From: an uncultured Hyphomicrobiales bacterium
GTDB lineage: Bacteria > Pseudomonadota > Alphaproteobacteria > Rhizobiales > Xanthobacteraceae
NCBI GenBank assembly: GCA_903891395.1
Contig: CAITEM010000009.1
Location: forward strand, 1-34,199
Length of the DNA: 34,199 nucleotides
Direction: 5' to 3'
Shown here: positions 1 through 6,767 of the stretch, piece after piece
How the letters are laid out: each line of letters begins with the position of its first letter
Numbering within the stretch: the first letter of the stretch is position 1
Program-made: the position numbers and the translations under genes
The notes under the pieces: model-generated
Database searches by the model: none
What the model was told of the DNA's origin: nothing
What the model saw: the letters and a program-made list of their open reading frames with translations, nothing else

Positions 1-1
1 C

Positions 2-130
2 CGCCCGGCCCGCACCGGCCGCAATCCGCGCACCGGCGCCCATGTGTCGGTCGACCAGAAGTCGGTGCCGTTCTTCAAGACCGGCAAGGAAATGCGCGAG
101 CGCCTGAACAAGGACGGTAGCGGCGCCTGA
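2..130 (+). CDS. ihfB: Integration host factor subunit beta, 3' end only (truncated by window edge)
   Basis: The last 42 codons of a gene whose start lies outside the window. IHF beta pairs with IHF alpha to bind and sharply bend DNA in the nucleoid, at promoters and in recombination. The visible part begins RPARTGRNPRTGAHVSV, which is the beta-arm of the HU/IHF family with the intercalating proline in RNPRTG, followed by the closing helix (VPFFKTGKEMRERLN) and a short polar tail. It stops at TGA 128-130, six bases before an inverted-repeat unit. In Rhizobiales ihfB is usually followed by lapA and trpF, and the same order holds here once the inserted GIY-YIG unit is set aside. IHF beta is preferred over HU because of the R-rich arm and this neighbourhood; the missing N-terminus prevents full proof. 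Confidence 0.88.
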   Translation, partial: RPARTGRNPRTGAHVSVDQKSVPFFKTGKEMRERLNKDGSGA

Positions 131-135
131 TCGAG

Positions 136-280
136 GTGTCCCGGACGAGTGAGCGCGTAAGCGCGAACTATGATCCGGGACCCAGGAGAAATGGCGCGAA
201 GCGTCGATAGATTCTTCTTTTAGGCCCCTGGGTCCCGGTTCTGCAGCGCACCGTTTCACGCTGCGCTGCGCCCGCGACAC
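136..280 (+). repeat. Left copy of about 147-bp inverted repeat flanking the GIY-YIG gene
   Basis: This runs from GTGTCCCGGAC to CGCGACAC. It holds an internal perfect 11-bp inverted pair, CCGGGACCCAG at 175-185 and CTGGGTCCCGG at 228-238, around a 42-base loop. Its sequence aligns with the reverse complement of 605-754 along its whole length; the central 70 to 80 bases are nearly identical (for example GGCGCGAAGCG and GGTTCTGCAGCGCA are shared). Similar GTGTCCCGG/TGGGTCCCGG palindromic units are widespread between genes in Bradyrhizobium-like genomes (recollection, not searched). It begins 6 bases after ihfB and ends 20 bases before the GIY-YIG start codon. Confidence 0.85.
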
Positions 281-300
281 GCGGATGAAGACGAACGGCG

Positions 301-588
301 ATGCCGGACCTCTGTTTCGTCTATATCTTGGCGAGCAAGCGCAACGGAACGCTCTATGTCGGCGTTACCAGTGATCTTACGCGGCGGATTGAGGCGCATA
401 AGACTGGCTCGGTTCCGGGATTTACAAAGCAGTATGGCGTGCACATGTTGGTTCACGTCGAAGAGTTTTCCTCTATCGGCGATGCGCGTGCCCGTGAGCA
501 CACGCTGAAAAGATGGCGGCGGGCGTGGAAGCTCGAACTGATAGAAAAGGGCAATCCAACTTGGCGAGACCTATCGAACGATCTTTGA
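301..588 (+). CDS. Small GIY-YIG superfamily endonuclease-like protein
   Basis: 95 residues, the full size of a stand-alone GIY-YIG domain (COG2827/YhbQ type). The two defining strands appear as VYIL (7-10) and LYVG (18-21). An Arg in DLTRRI (R28/R29) and a Glu in REHTLKRW (E66) match the expected catalytic Arg and metal-binding Glu, and the C-terminal IEKGNPTWRDL is typical of the short family. GIY-YIG domains cleave or nick DNA; the substrate of these small proteins is largely unknown. The gene sits exactly between two inverted copies of a palindromic repeat (136-280 and 605-754), separated from them by 20 and 16 bases, and interrupts the otherwise conserved ihfB-lapA order. That suggests it travels with, or acts on, the repeat; this is inference. 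No good Shine-Dalgarno sequence is visible before the ATG. Confidence 0.85.
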   Translation: MPDLCFVYILASKRNGTLYVGVTSDLTRRIEAHKTGSVPGFTKQYGVHMLVHVEEFSSIGDARAREHTLKRWRRAWKLELIEKGNPTWRDLSNDL

Positions 589-604
589 CGAGGAAGATGG
601 TCTC

Positions 605-754
605 GTGTCCCGGGCGCAGCGCAATGCGAAGTATTGCGCTGCAGAACCGGGACCCAGGGGCTAGGAATAAGAAAGCTGTCGCTTCGCGCCGTTTATCCTG
701 GGTCCCGGATCGGCGTTCCGGCTCGCTTTGCGAGCCGTCACTTGTCCGGGACAC
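605..754 (-). repeat. Right copy of about 147-bp inverted repeat flanking the GIY-YIG gene
   Basis: Reverse-complement partner of 136-280. It runs from GTGTCCCGGGC to TGTCCGGGACAC and has the same 11-bp arms, CCGGGACCCAG at 647-657 and CTGGGTCCCGG at 698-708, around a 40-base loop. Read on the minus strand, it aligns with the left copy from one end to the other, with scattered substitutions and a few small indels, so the pair has diverged since duplication. Each copy could fold into a long cruciform or RNA hairpin. It ends 9 bases before the lapA start codon, so it probably supplies part of the lapA leader. Confidence 0.85.
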
Positions 755-763
755 GTGAAACCC

Positions 764-1150
764 ATGTTCCGCAAAATCCTCACCGCCATCATCGTCGTCC
801 CGCCGGCCGCGCTGCTGATCGCCTTCGCGGTCGCCAACCGGCACAGCGTCACGGTGTCGTTCGATCCGTTCTCGTCGGCGAGCCCAGCCTATGCCGCGAC
901 GCTGCCGCTGTTTGCGGTCGTCCTGCTGGTGCTGATTGTCGGCGTGGTGGTTGGCGGCATCGCCGCCTGGATACGCCAGGGCAAGTGGCGGCGCACCGCC
1001 CGCCATCTCGATGCCGAGGCGCGCAGCCTGCGGGCCGATCTCGACGACCTGCGCCGCCGCTTTGCCGTCAACGAGCCGGCCGCCGCGCCGCCGCAGACCA
1101 CGTTTTTCGACCCCACCGCGCGGGCCGCCATTCCGCCGCCGGCGCCCTGA
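764..1150 (+). CDS. lapA: LapA-domain (DUF1049) inner-membrane protein
   Basis: 128 residues from ATG 764. Two hydrophobic segments (about 5-24 and 46-68) are separated by a short loop containing the NRHSVTVSFDPF motif seen in LapA/DUF1049 proteins. A basic stretch and a predicted coiled coil (about 75-106) follow, then a Pro/Ala-rich tail. In E. coli LapA works with LapB at the inner membrane in control of lipopolysaccharide synthesis; here only the LapA-type domain is recognised, so that role is inferred. An in-frame ATG at 728 would lie inside the flanking repeat and add 12 unrelated residues, so 764 is preferred. The position between ihfB and trpF is conserved in Rhizobiales. Confidence 0.8.
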   Translation: MFRKILTAIIVVPPAALLIAFAVANRHSVTVSFDPFSSASPAYAATLPLFAVVLLVLIVGVVVGGIAAWIRQGKWRRTARHLDAEARSLRADLDDLRRRFAVNEPAAAPPQTTFFDPTARAAIPPPAP

Positions 1151-1248
1151 GCGCCTGAAAGGGCTACTGCGGGTTTGGATCACCCGGGACCGAGCAGCCC
1201 TGCTATCACTTTGCGTGGCGGGGAATAGGCGGTAGAACCCGCTCCATC

Positions 1249-1932
1249 ATGCCTCTTTTGATCAAAATATGCGGCCTGACGACCCCGGAAGCACTTGAAG
1301 TGTCTCTGGAATCCGGCGCCGACATGGTCGGCTTCGTGTTCTTTCCGCCGAGCCCGCGCACGCTCGGCGTCAAGGCCGCCGAAGGCCTGGCGCCACAGGT
1401 CCGCGGCCGCGGGCTGAAAGTGGCGCTGACCGTTAACGCCACCGACGACCTGCTGCACGGCATCGTCGACGCCTTGAAGCCCGACCTGCTGCAATTGCAC
1501 GGCACCGAAACCGTCGAGCGGGTCGCCGTGGTGCGCTCGCGTTTCGGACTTCCGGTCATGAAGGCGCTGCCGATCGCGACGCGCGCCGACCTGTCGCCGA
1601 TCCGTCTTTACGCCAAGGTCGCCGACCGCCTGATCTTCGATGCGCGCCCGCCGCAAAATGCGACGCGGCCCGGCGGGCTCGGCACACCGTTCGACTGGAC
1701 GCTGCTCAAAGGCGTCGACGCCGGCGTTCCTTATCTGCTGTCCGGCGGTCTGACCGTCGAGAACGTCGCCGAGGCGATCCGCATTACCGGCGCGCCCGGC
1801 GTCGATGTGTCGTCGGGCGTCGAAAGCGCGCCGGGCGTCAAAGATCCGGACAAGATCCGCGCCTTCATCCGCGCCGCACGCGGGGCCGATGCCTTGCAGC
1901 TCGGCGTTTCACAAATCGCGAGCCGCGCATGA
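1249..1932 (+). CDS. trpF: Phosphoribosylanthranilate isomerase
   Basis: 227 residues, the usual length for a single-domain TrpF. It converts N-(5-phosphoribosyl)anthranilate to CdRP in tryptophan synthesis (cytoplasm, TIM barrel). The N-terminal IKICGLTTPEAL carries the catalytic Cys (C8), and LIFDARPP supplies the catalytic Asp. The LLSGGLTVENV and DVSSGVES segments form the phosphate-binding loops of strands 7 and 8. The stop overlaps the trpB start by 4 bases (ATGA), so trpF, trpB and trpA are translationally coupled. No Trp-rich leader peptide or attenuator was seen in the 98 bases upstream. As in other Rhizobiales, the anthranilate-forming genes are elsewhere. Confidence 0.97.
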   Translation: MPLLIKICGLTTPEALEVSLESGADMVGFVFFPPSPRTLGVKAAEGLAPQVRGRGLKVALTVNATDDLLHGIVDALKPDLLQLHGTETVERVAVVRSRFGLPVMKALPIATRADLSPIRLYAKVADRLIFDARPPQNATRPGGLGTPFDWTLLKGVDAGVPYLLSGGLTVENVAEAIRITGAPGVDVSSGVESAPGVKDPDKIRAFIRAARGADALQLGVSQIASRA

Positions 1933-3149
1933 CCGTGCAACAGCCCAACTCCTTCCGCACCGGCCCCGACGAGCGCGGACATTTCGGCATCTATGGCGGC
2001 CGTTTCGTTGCCGAGACGCTGATGCCGAACATTCTCCAGCTGGAAGCGGCCTACACTGCCGCCAAGGCCGATCCAGGCTTTCAGAAGGAGATGGATCATC
2101 ATCTCACTCACTTCGTCGGCCGGCCGTCACCGTTGTATTTTGCCGAGCGCCTGACGACGAAATTGGGCGGCGCGAAAATTTACTTCAAGCGCGAGGATCT
2201 CAACCACACCGGCGCGCACAAGGTGAACAACGTCACCGGCCAGATCATGCTGGCGATGCGCATGGGCAAGAAGCGCATCATCGCCGAAACCGGCGCCGGT
2301 ATGCACGGTGTCGCGACCGCGACCTTGTGCGCCAAGTTCGGCCTCGACTGTATCGTCTACATGGGCGCGGTCGACGTCGAACGGCAGCAGCCCAACGTGC
2401 TGCGGATGAAAATGCTGGGCGCCGAGGTGCGCGCGGTGACGTCCGGCTCGCATACGCTCAAGGACGCGATGAACGAAGCGCTGCGCGACTGGGTCACCAA
2501 TGTCAGCGACACGTTCTACTGCATCGGCACCGTCGCCGGCCCGCATCCCTATCCCGCGATGGTGCGCGATTTCCAGTGCATCATCGGCAAGGAAACGCGC
2601 GAGCAGATGCAAGCGGCAGAAGGCCGTCTGCCGGATTCGCTGGTTGCCTGCATCGGCGGCGGCTCCAATGCGATGGGGCTTTTTCATCCTTTCCTCGACG
2701 ACCGCAGCGTCGAGATCTACGGAGTCGAGGCGGCGGGGCACGGCATCCCGAGCGGCAAGCACGCGGCCTCGGTCGCCGGCGGCAGACCGGGCGTGCTGCA
2801 TGGCAACCGCACCTATCTCTTGATGGATGCCGATGGCCAGATCACCGAGGCGCATTCGATCTCGGCCGGTCTCGATTATCCGGGCATCGGCCCTGAACAC
2901 TCGTGGCTCAATGATATGGGCCGTGTGAAATTCCTGTCGGCGACCGATGACGAGGCGGTGGCGGCATTCCAACTGTGCAGCCAGCTTGAGGGCATCATTC
3001 CGGCGCTGGAGCCGGCGCACGCACTTGCGCGCGTGTTCGACCTCGCGCCCAAATTGCCGAAGGATCACCTGATGGTGGTCAACATGTCCGGCCGCGGCGA
3101 CAAGGATCTCGCCAGCGTCGAAGCCTATCTCGCGAGCAAAAAGAAATGA
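1929..3149 (+). CDS. trpB: Tryptophan synthase beta subunit
   Basis: 406 residues, full length for TrpB1. It condenses indole with serine using pyridoxal phosphate, in an alpha2beta2 complex with TrpA. Lys98 in HTGAHKVNN is the PLP Schiff-base lysine. The glycine-rich GGGSNAMG loop binds the cofactor phosphate, and ETGAGMHGVA is the substrate-carboxylate loop (usually ETGAGQHGVA; the Gln-to-Met change is noted). The N-terminal region FGIYGGRFVAETLMP is the standard opening of the family. It overlaps trpF by 4 bases at the front and trpA by 4 bases at the end, consistent with one-to-one production of the complex. Confidence 0.98.
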   Translation: MTVQQPNSFRTGPDERGHFGIYGGRFVAETLMPNILQLEAAYTAAKADPGFQKEMDHHLTHFVGRPSPLYFAERLTTKLGGAKIYFKREDLNHTGAHKVNNVTGQIMLAMRMGKKRIIAETGAGMHGVATATLCAKFGLDCIVYMGAVDVERQQPNVLRMKMLGAEVRAVTSGSHTLKDAMNEALRDWVTNVSDTFYCIGTVAGPHPYPAMVRDFQCIIGKETREQMQAAEGRLPDSLVACIGGGSNAMGLFHPFLDDRSVEIYGVEAAGHGIPSGKHAASVAGGRPGVLHGNRTYLLMDADGQITEAHSISAGLDYPGIGPEHSWLNDMGRVKFLSATDDEAVAAFQLCSQLEGIIPALEPAHALARVFDLAPKLPKDHLMVVNMSGRGDKDLASVEAYLASKKK

Positions 3150-3985
3150 CGACGCGTATCGACAGACGCTTTGCGGCGCTCAAGGCTGAAGGCCGTGCCG
3201 CGCTGGTGACCTTCACCATGGCCGGCGATCCGGACTATGACACCGCGCTCGCCATTGCGAAAGCTTTGCCGAAAGCCGGCGCCGATGTGATCGAGCTCGG
3301 CATGCCGTTCACCGATCCGATGGCGGATGGTCCCGCCATCCAGGCGGCTGGTTTGCGCGCGCTCGCCGCCGGTCAGAACATGATCAAGACGCTCAAGCTG
3401 GTGCGCGAATTTCGCGTAAGCGATAACGACACGCCGATCGTGTTGATGGGCTACTACAATCCGATCTACATCTACGGCGTCGAAAAATTTCTCACCGACG
3501 CCATTGCCGCCGGCGTCGACGGCCTAATCGTGGTCGATCTGCCGCCGGAGGAAGACGAAGAGCTATGCCTGCCCGCGCTGAAGGCGGGTCTGAATTTCAT
3601 CCGGCTGGCGACGCCGACCACCGACGACAAGCGGTTGCCGGCGGTGCTCAATAATACGTCGGGCTTTGTGTACTACGTCTCGATCACGGGAATTACCGGC
3701 GCCGCGGCGCCTGACGCCACCAAGGTTTCCGCCGCGGTTGATCGGATCAAACGTCATACAAAACTACCGGTCGCGGTCGGCTTCGGCGTGCGCAGCGCCG
3801 AACAGGCCCGGGCCATTGCCGAAAACGCCGACGGCGTCGTGGTCGGCTCGGCCATCGTCGATGTGCTGCGCGGCAGCCTCGATAAATCGGGTAAAGCCGG
3901 TTCCGGTACGGTCAAGGCCGTGACCGATCTGGTCTCCGCGCTGGCCGAGGGCGTCAAATCCGCCCGGCGGGTGCCCGCCAAGTAG
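3146..3985 (+). CDS. trpA: Tryptophan synthase alpha subunit
   Basis: 279 residues, a TIM-barrel enzyme that cleaves indole-3-glycerol phosphate and passes indole through a tunnel to TrpB. The catalytic pair is visible as Glu50 (DVIELGMPF) and Asp61 (DPMADGPAIQ). The phosphate-binding region GFGVRSAEQA and the terminal VVVGSAIVDVL are also present. Translation is coupled to trpB by an ATGA overlap. 60 bases separate it from accD; a perfect TATAAT at 4010-4015 in that gap could be the -10 of an accD promoter, but no matching -35 is seen. Confidence 0.97.
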   Translation: MTTRIDRRFAALKAEGRAALVTFTMAGDPDYDTALAIAKALPKAGADVIELGMPFTDPMADGPAIQAAGLRALAAGQNMIKTLKLVREFRVSDNDTPIVLMGYYNPIYIYGVEKFLTDAIAAGVDGLIVVDLPPEEDEELCLPALKAGLNFIRLATPTTDDKRLPAVLNNTSGFVYYVSITGITGAAAPDATKVSAAVDRIKRHTKLPVAVGFGVRSAEQARAIAENADGVVVGSAIVDVLRGSLDKSGKAGSGTVKAVTDLVSALAEGVKSARRVPAK

Positions 3986-4045
3986 TAACCATCGCCCCGC
4001 GCCGACGGTTATAATTCCGCCGAATCGCGCCTATATAGGCTGATC

Positions 4046-4936
4046 ATGAATTGGATTTCGAACGTCGTTCGCCCCAAGATTCGCAGCTTCCTGCGCCGCG
4101 AGACGCCGGAAAACCTCTGGATCAAATGTCCGGAGACGGGGCAACTCGTCTTCTACAAAGACGTCGAAGCCAACCAGTTCGTCATTCCGAGTTCCAATTA
4201 TCACATGCGTGTCAGCGCGACGACGCGCCTGAAGACCATGTTCGACGACGGCGCCTACGAAGACATCGCCGTGCCGGAAGTGCAGATCGACCCGTTGAAG
4301 TTTCGCGACGAGCGCCGCTACGCCGACCGCCTGAAAGACGCGCGCACCAAGACCGGCATGCAGGACGCAGTGAAGCTCGGCATCGGCCGTCTCGAAGGCC
4401 TGATGGTGACGATCGCCGTGCAGGATTTCGATTTCATGGGCGGCTCGCTCGGCATGGCCGCCGGCGAAGCGGTGATCGCCGGTCTTGAGATGGCCGTACG
4501 GCGTTCGACGCCCTTCATCATGTTCGCAGCCTCCGGCGGCGCGCGCATGCAGGAGGGCATTTTGTCGCTGATGCAATTGCCGCGCACGACGGTCGCGGTG
4601 CAGATGCTGCGCGAAGCCGGCAAGCCCTACAACGTCGTACTCACCAACCCGACCACCGGCGGCGTCACCGCGTCCTACGCCATGCTGGGCGACGTTCAGA
4701 TCGCCGAGCCGGGCGCGCTGATCGGCTTCGCAGGGCCGCGCGTCATCGAGCAGACCATCCGCGAGAAACTGCCCGAAGGTTTCCAGCGCGCGGAATATCT
4801 CACCGAGCACGGTATGGTCGACATGGTCGTGCACCGCCACAAGTTGCGCGGCACGATTGCCGAGCTGTGTCGGCTGCTGACCAAGGCGCCGCCGCGCGGG
4901 GCGGCGCCGTCTTTGCCGGTTCCGGCGCACGCGTGA
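4046..4936 (+). CDS. accD: Acetyl-CoA carboxylase carboxyltransferase subunit beta (zinc-ribbon cysteines lost)
   Basis: 296 residues. With AccA it transfers the carboxyl group from carboxybiotin to acetyl-CoA, the first step of fatty-acid synthesis. The crotonase-fold core is clear: FDFMGGSLGMAAGEAV, FAASGGARMQEGI, TNPTTGGVTASYAM and IGFAGPRVIEQTI. The N-terminal zinc ribbon, normally two CxxC pairs, reads KCPETG and VIPSSNYHM here, so only Cys28 remains and zinc binding is unlikely. From memory this loss is shared by related Rhizobiales AccD proteins, so it is probably a lineage trait rather than damage. It is followed 33 bases later by folC, a pairing also found in other bacteria. Confidence 0.96.
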   Translation: MNWISNVVRPKIRSFLRRETPENLWIKCPETGQLVFYKDVEANQFVIPSSNYHMRVSATTRLKTMFDDGAYEDIAVPEVQIDPLKFRDERRYADRLKDARTKTGMQDAVKLGIGRLEGLMVTIAVQDFDFMGGSLGMAAGEAVIAGLEMAVRRSTPFIMFAASGGARMQEGILSLMQLPRTTVAVQMLREAGKPYNVVLTNPTTGGVTASYAMLGDVQIAEPGALIGFAGPRVIEQTIREKLPEGFQRAEYLTEHGMVDMVVHRHKLRGTIAELCRLLTKAPPRGAAPSLPVPAHA

Positions 4937-4969
4937 GCGCATGCCTGCGATCGCGGGCATCATGATCAG

Positions 4970-6289
4970 ATGAACTCCATCGACTCCATCGTTGCGCGGC
5001 TGAACGCGCTGCATCCCAAGCGCATCGACCTGTCGCTCGAGCGCCTGCAGCGGTTGCTCGCGGCGCTCGATCATCCCGAGCGCAAGCTGCCGCCGGTGAT
5101 CCATGTCGGCGGCACCAACGGTAAAGGCTCGACGGTTGCTTTCCTGCGCGCGATTCTTGAAGCGGCCGGCATGCGCGTACACACCTACACCTCGCCGCAT
5201 CTGGTGCGTTTCAATGAGCGTTTCCGGTTGGGCGAGGTTGGTGAGGGCAAGTTGGTTGCCGACGATGTATTGAGCGCGGCGCTTGAAGAATGCGAGCGCG
5301 CCAACGGCGGCGAGCCGATCACGGTGTTCGAGATCACCACCGCGGCCGGCATACTGCTGTTCTCGCGCCATCCGGCCGACGTGCTGTTGTTGGAAGTCGG
5401 ATTGGGCGGCCGTCTCGATGCCACCAATGTCATTGAGGCGCCGCTCGCCACCATCATCACGCCGATCTCGATCGATCACACGGACTTTCTCGGCGATACG
5501 CTGGAAAAAATCGCCGCCGAGAAGGCCGGCATTTTCAAACGCAATGTGCCGGCGATCATCGCCGCGCAGAACCGCGACGTGCTCGCCGTGCTGGAGCGCC
5601 AGGCCGCACGGTTGAAAGCGCCGGTCAAGGTTGCCGGCGAGAACTGGACCGCGACCGAAGAGCGCGGACGTCTGGTTTATCAGGACGACAACGGCCTGCT
5701 CGACCTGCCGGCGCCGAAGCTGTACGGCCGCCACCAGTTCGAGAACGCCGGCCTGGCCATCGCGGCCTTGCGCGCCATTCCGCAATTCAGGATTTCACCC
5801 GCGGCGTTCGAGGCCGGCATCGTCAAAGCCGACTGGCCGGCGCGTCTGCATCGTCTGGGCGCTGGGCGGCTGGTCAATCTCGCGCCCGCGGGCAGCGAGC
5901 TGTGGCTCGACGGCGGGCATAATCCTGACGGCGGCCGCGCCGTCGCCGCCGCGCTCGCCGATCTTGAGGAGCGCGTGTCGCGTCCGCTGGTGCTGATCGT
6001 CGGTATGCTGAAGACAAAGGACTGCGCGGGCTTCCTGCGCAATTTCAGCGGGCTGGCGCGCCGGCTCATCGCCGTGCCGGTCGCGGTGTCGGAAAATGCC
6101 ATGTCGGCGGAGGCTGTGGCCGACGCCGCGCGTGGGGTCGATATACCGGCGGCCAGCCGCGACTCGCTCGACGAAGCCCTGGATGCGGTATGCAAGCTCG
6201 ATCTCGACCCGCCACCGCGCATTCTGATTACCGGCTCGCTTTATTTGGCCGGCGAGGTGCTGCGCGAGAATGGGACGTTGCCGCAATAG
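4970..6289 (+). CDS. folC: Bifunctional dihydrofolate synthase / folylpolyglutamate synthase
   Basis: 439 residues, normal for FolC. It adds glutamate to dihydropteroate and then builds the polyglutamate tail of folates (cytoplasm, ATP-dependent Mur-ligase family). The P-loop GGTNGKGST (47-55), the SPHLVRFNERF segment, the metal/ATP region LLEVGLGGRLDATNV, and the DHTDFLGDTLEKIAAEKAGI block are all present. The C-terminal ligase domain carries ELWLDGGHNPDGG. It is the last gene of the forward run and ends 12 bases before a strong hairpin terminator. Confidence 0.97.
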   Translation: MNSIDSIVARLNALHPKRIDLSLERLQRLLAALDHPERKLPPVIHVGGTNGKGSTVAFLRAILEAAGMRVHTYTSPHLVRFNERFRLGEVGEGKLVADDVLSAALEECERANGGEPITVFEITTAAGILLFSRHPADVLLLEVGLGGRLDATNVIEAPLATIITPISIDHTDFLGDTLEKIAAEKAGIFKRNVPAIIAAQNRDVLAVLERQAARLKAPVKVAGENWTATEERGRLVYQDDNGLLDLPAPKLYGRHQFENAGLAIAALRAIPQFRISPAAFEAGIVKADWPARLHRLGAGRLVNLAPAGSELWLDGGHNPDGGRAVAAALADLEERVSRPLVLIVGMLKTKDCAGFLRNFSGLARRLIAVPVAVSENAMSAEAVADAARGVDIPAASRDSLDEALDAVCKLDLDPPPRILITGSLYLAGEVLRENGTLPQ

Positions 6290-6301
6290 CTCTCAATAAT
6301 A

Positions 6302-6333
6302 AAAAACGGCCGGGACAAAGCCCGGCCGTTTTT
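6302..6333. terminator. Bidirectional intrinsic terminator between folC and trxA
   Basis: Perfect inverted repeat: AAAAACGGCCGGG (6302-6314), loop ACAAAG, then CCCGGCCGTTTTT (6321-6333). The GC stem is flanked by A and T runs, so a U-tract follows the hairpin in either direction. It sits between the convergent genes folC (stop 6289) and trxA (stop 6355) and should end both transcripts. Confidence 0.93.
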
Positions 6334-6354
6334 AAATTCAAAGCGTGAGCGCGA

Positions 6355-6675
6355 TCAGACGCCGCCGCTGATCCACTGGTGCAGCTTCTGCTTTGGCGCC
6401 GCGCCGACCTGGCGCGAGGAAATCTCGCCGTTCTTGAACATCAGCAGCGTCGGGATCGACATGATGCCGTACTTCGCGGCGGTGTCCGGGTTCTCGTCGA
6501 CGTTCAGCTTGACGATCTTGACCTTGTCGCCGACCTGGCCGGAGATCTCGTCCAGCGCCGGCGCGATCATGCGGCATGGGCCGCACCATTCGGCCCAGAA
6601 ATCGACAACCACCGGCTCCGCCGATTTCAGCACATCCGCTTCGAAGCTTGCGTCTGACGTTTTGCCGACGGCCAT
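6355..6675 (-). CDS. trxA: Thioredoxin 1
   Basis: 106 residues from the ATG at 6675. It is the general cytoplasmic dithiol reductant, recycled by thioredoxin reductase. The active site WCGPC is at 30-34, with VVDFWAEWCGPC and the cis-proline SIPTLLMFKNG in their standard places. A start 14 codons further upstream would add a basic non-conserved tail (MGRRFFRPRHEDRA), whereas the chosen start has GAGGA about 10 bases ahead. It lies 92 bases after addA and is probably the last gene of the block read from tsaE; the order addB-addA-trxA is common in Rhizobiales. Confidence 0.96.
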   Translation of the reverse strand: MAVGKTSDASFEADVLKSAEPVVVDFWAEWCGPCRMIAPALDEISGQVGDKVKIVKLNVDENPDTAAKYGIMSIPTLLMFKNGEISSRQVGAAPKQKLHQWISGGV

Positions 6676-6767
6676 GGCCCTATCCTCATGTCTTGGGCGA
6701 AAAAATCTCCGCCCCAAATTGCGAGGTGGTGAACCTATGAACGCCGCCGCACAGCGTCAAGGCGGCC

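Noticed and set aside
728..763. Upstream in-frame start for the LapA-domain gene
   Set aside because: It lies inside the right repeat copy and adds residues that are not part of the family; ATG 764 starts the conserved membrane segment.
4031..5785. Long open frame on the minus strand opposite accD and folC
   Set aside because: Antisense shadow in GC-rich codon-biased sequence; low-complexity Arg/Gln/His composition, no family features, and fully covered by two clear genes.
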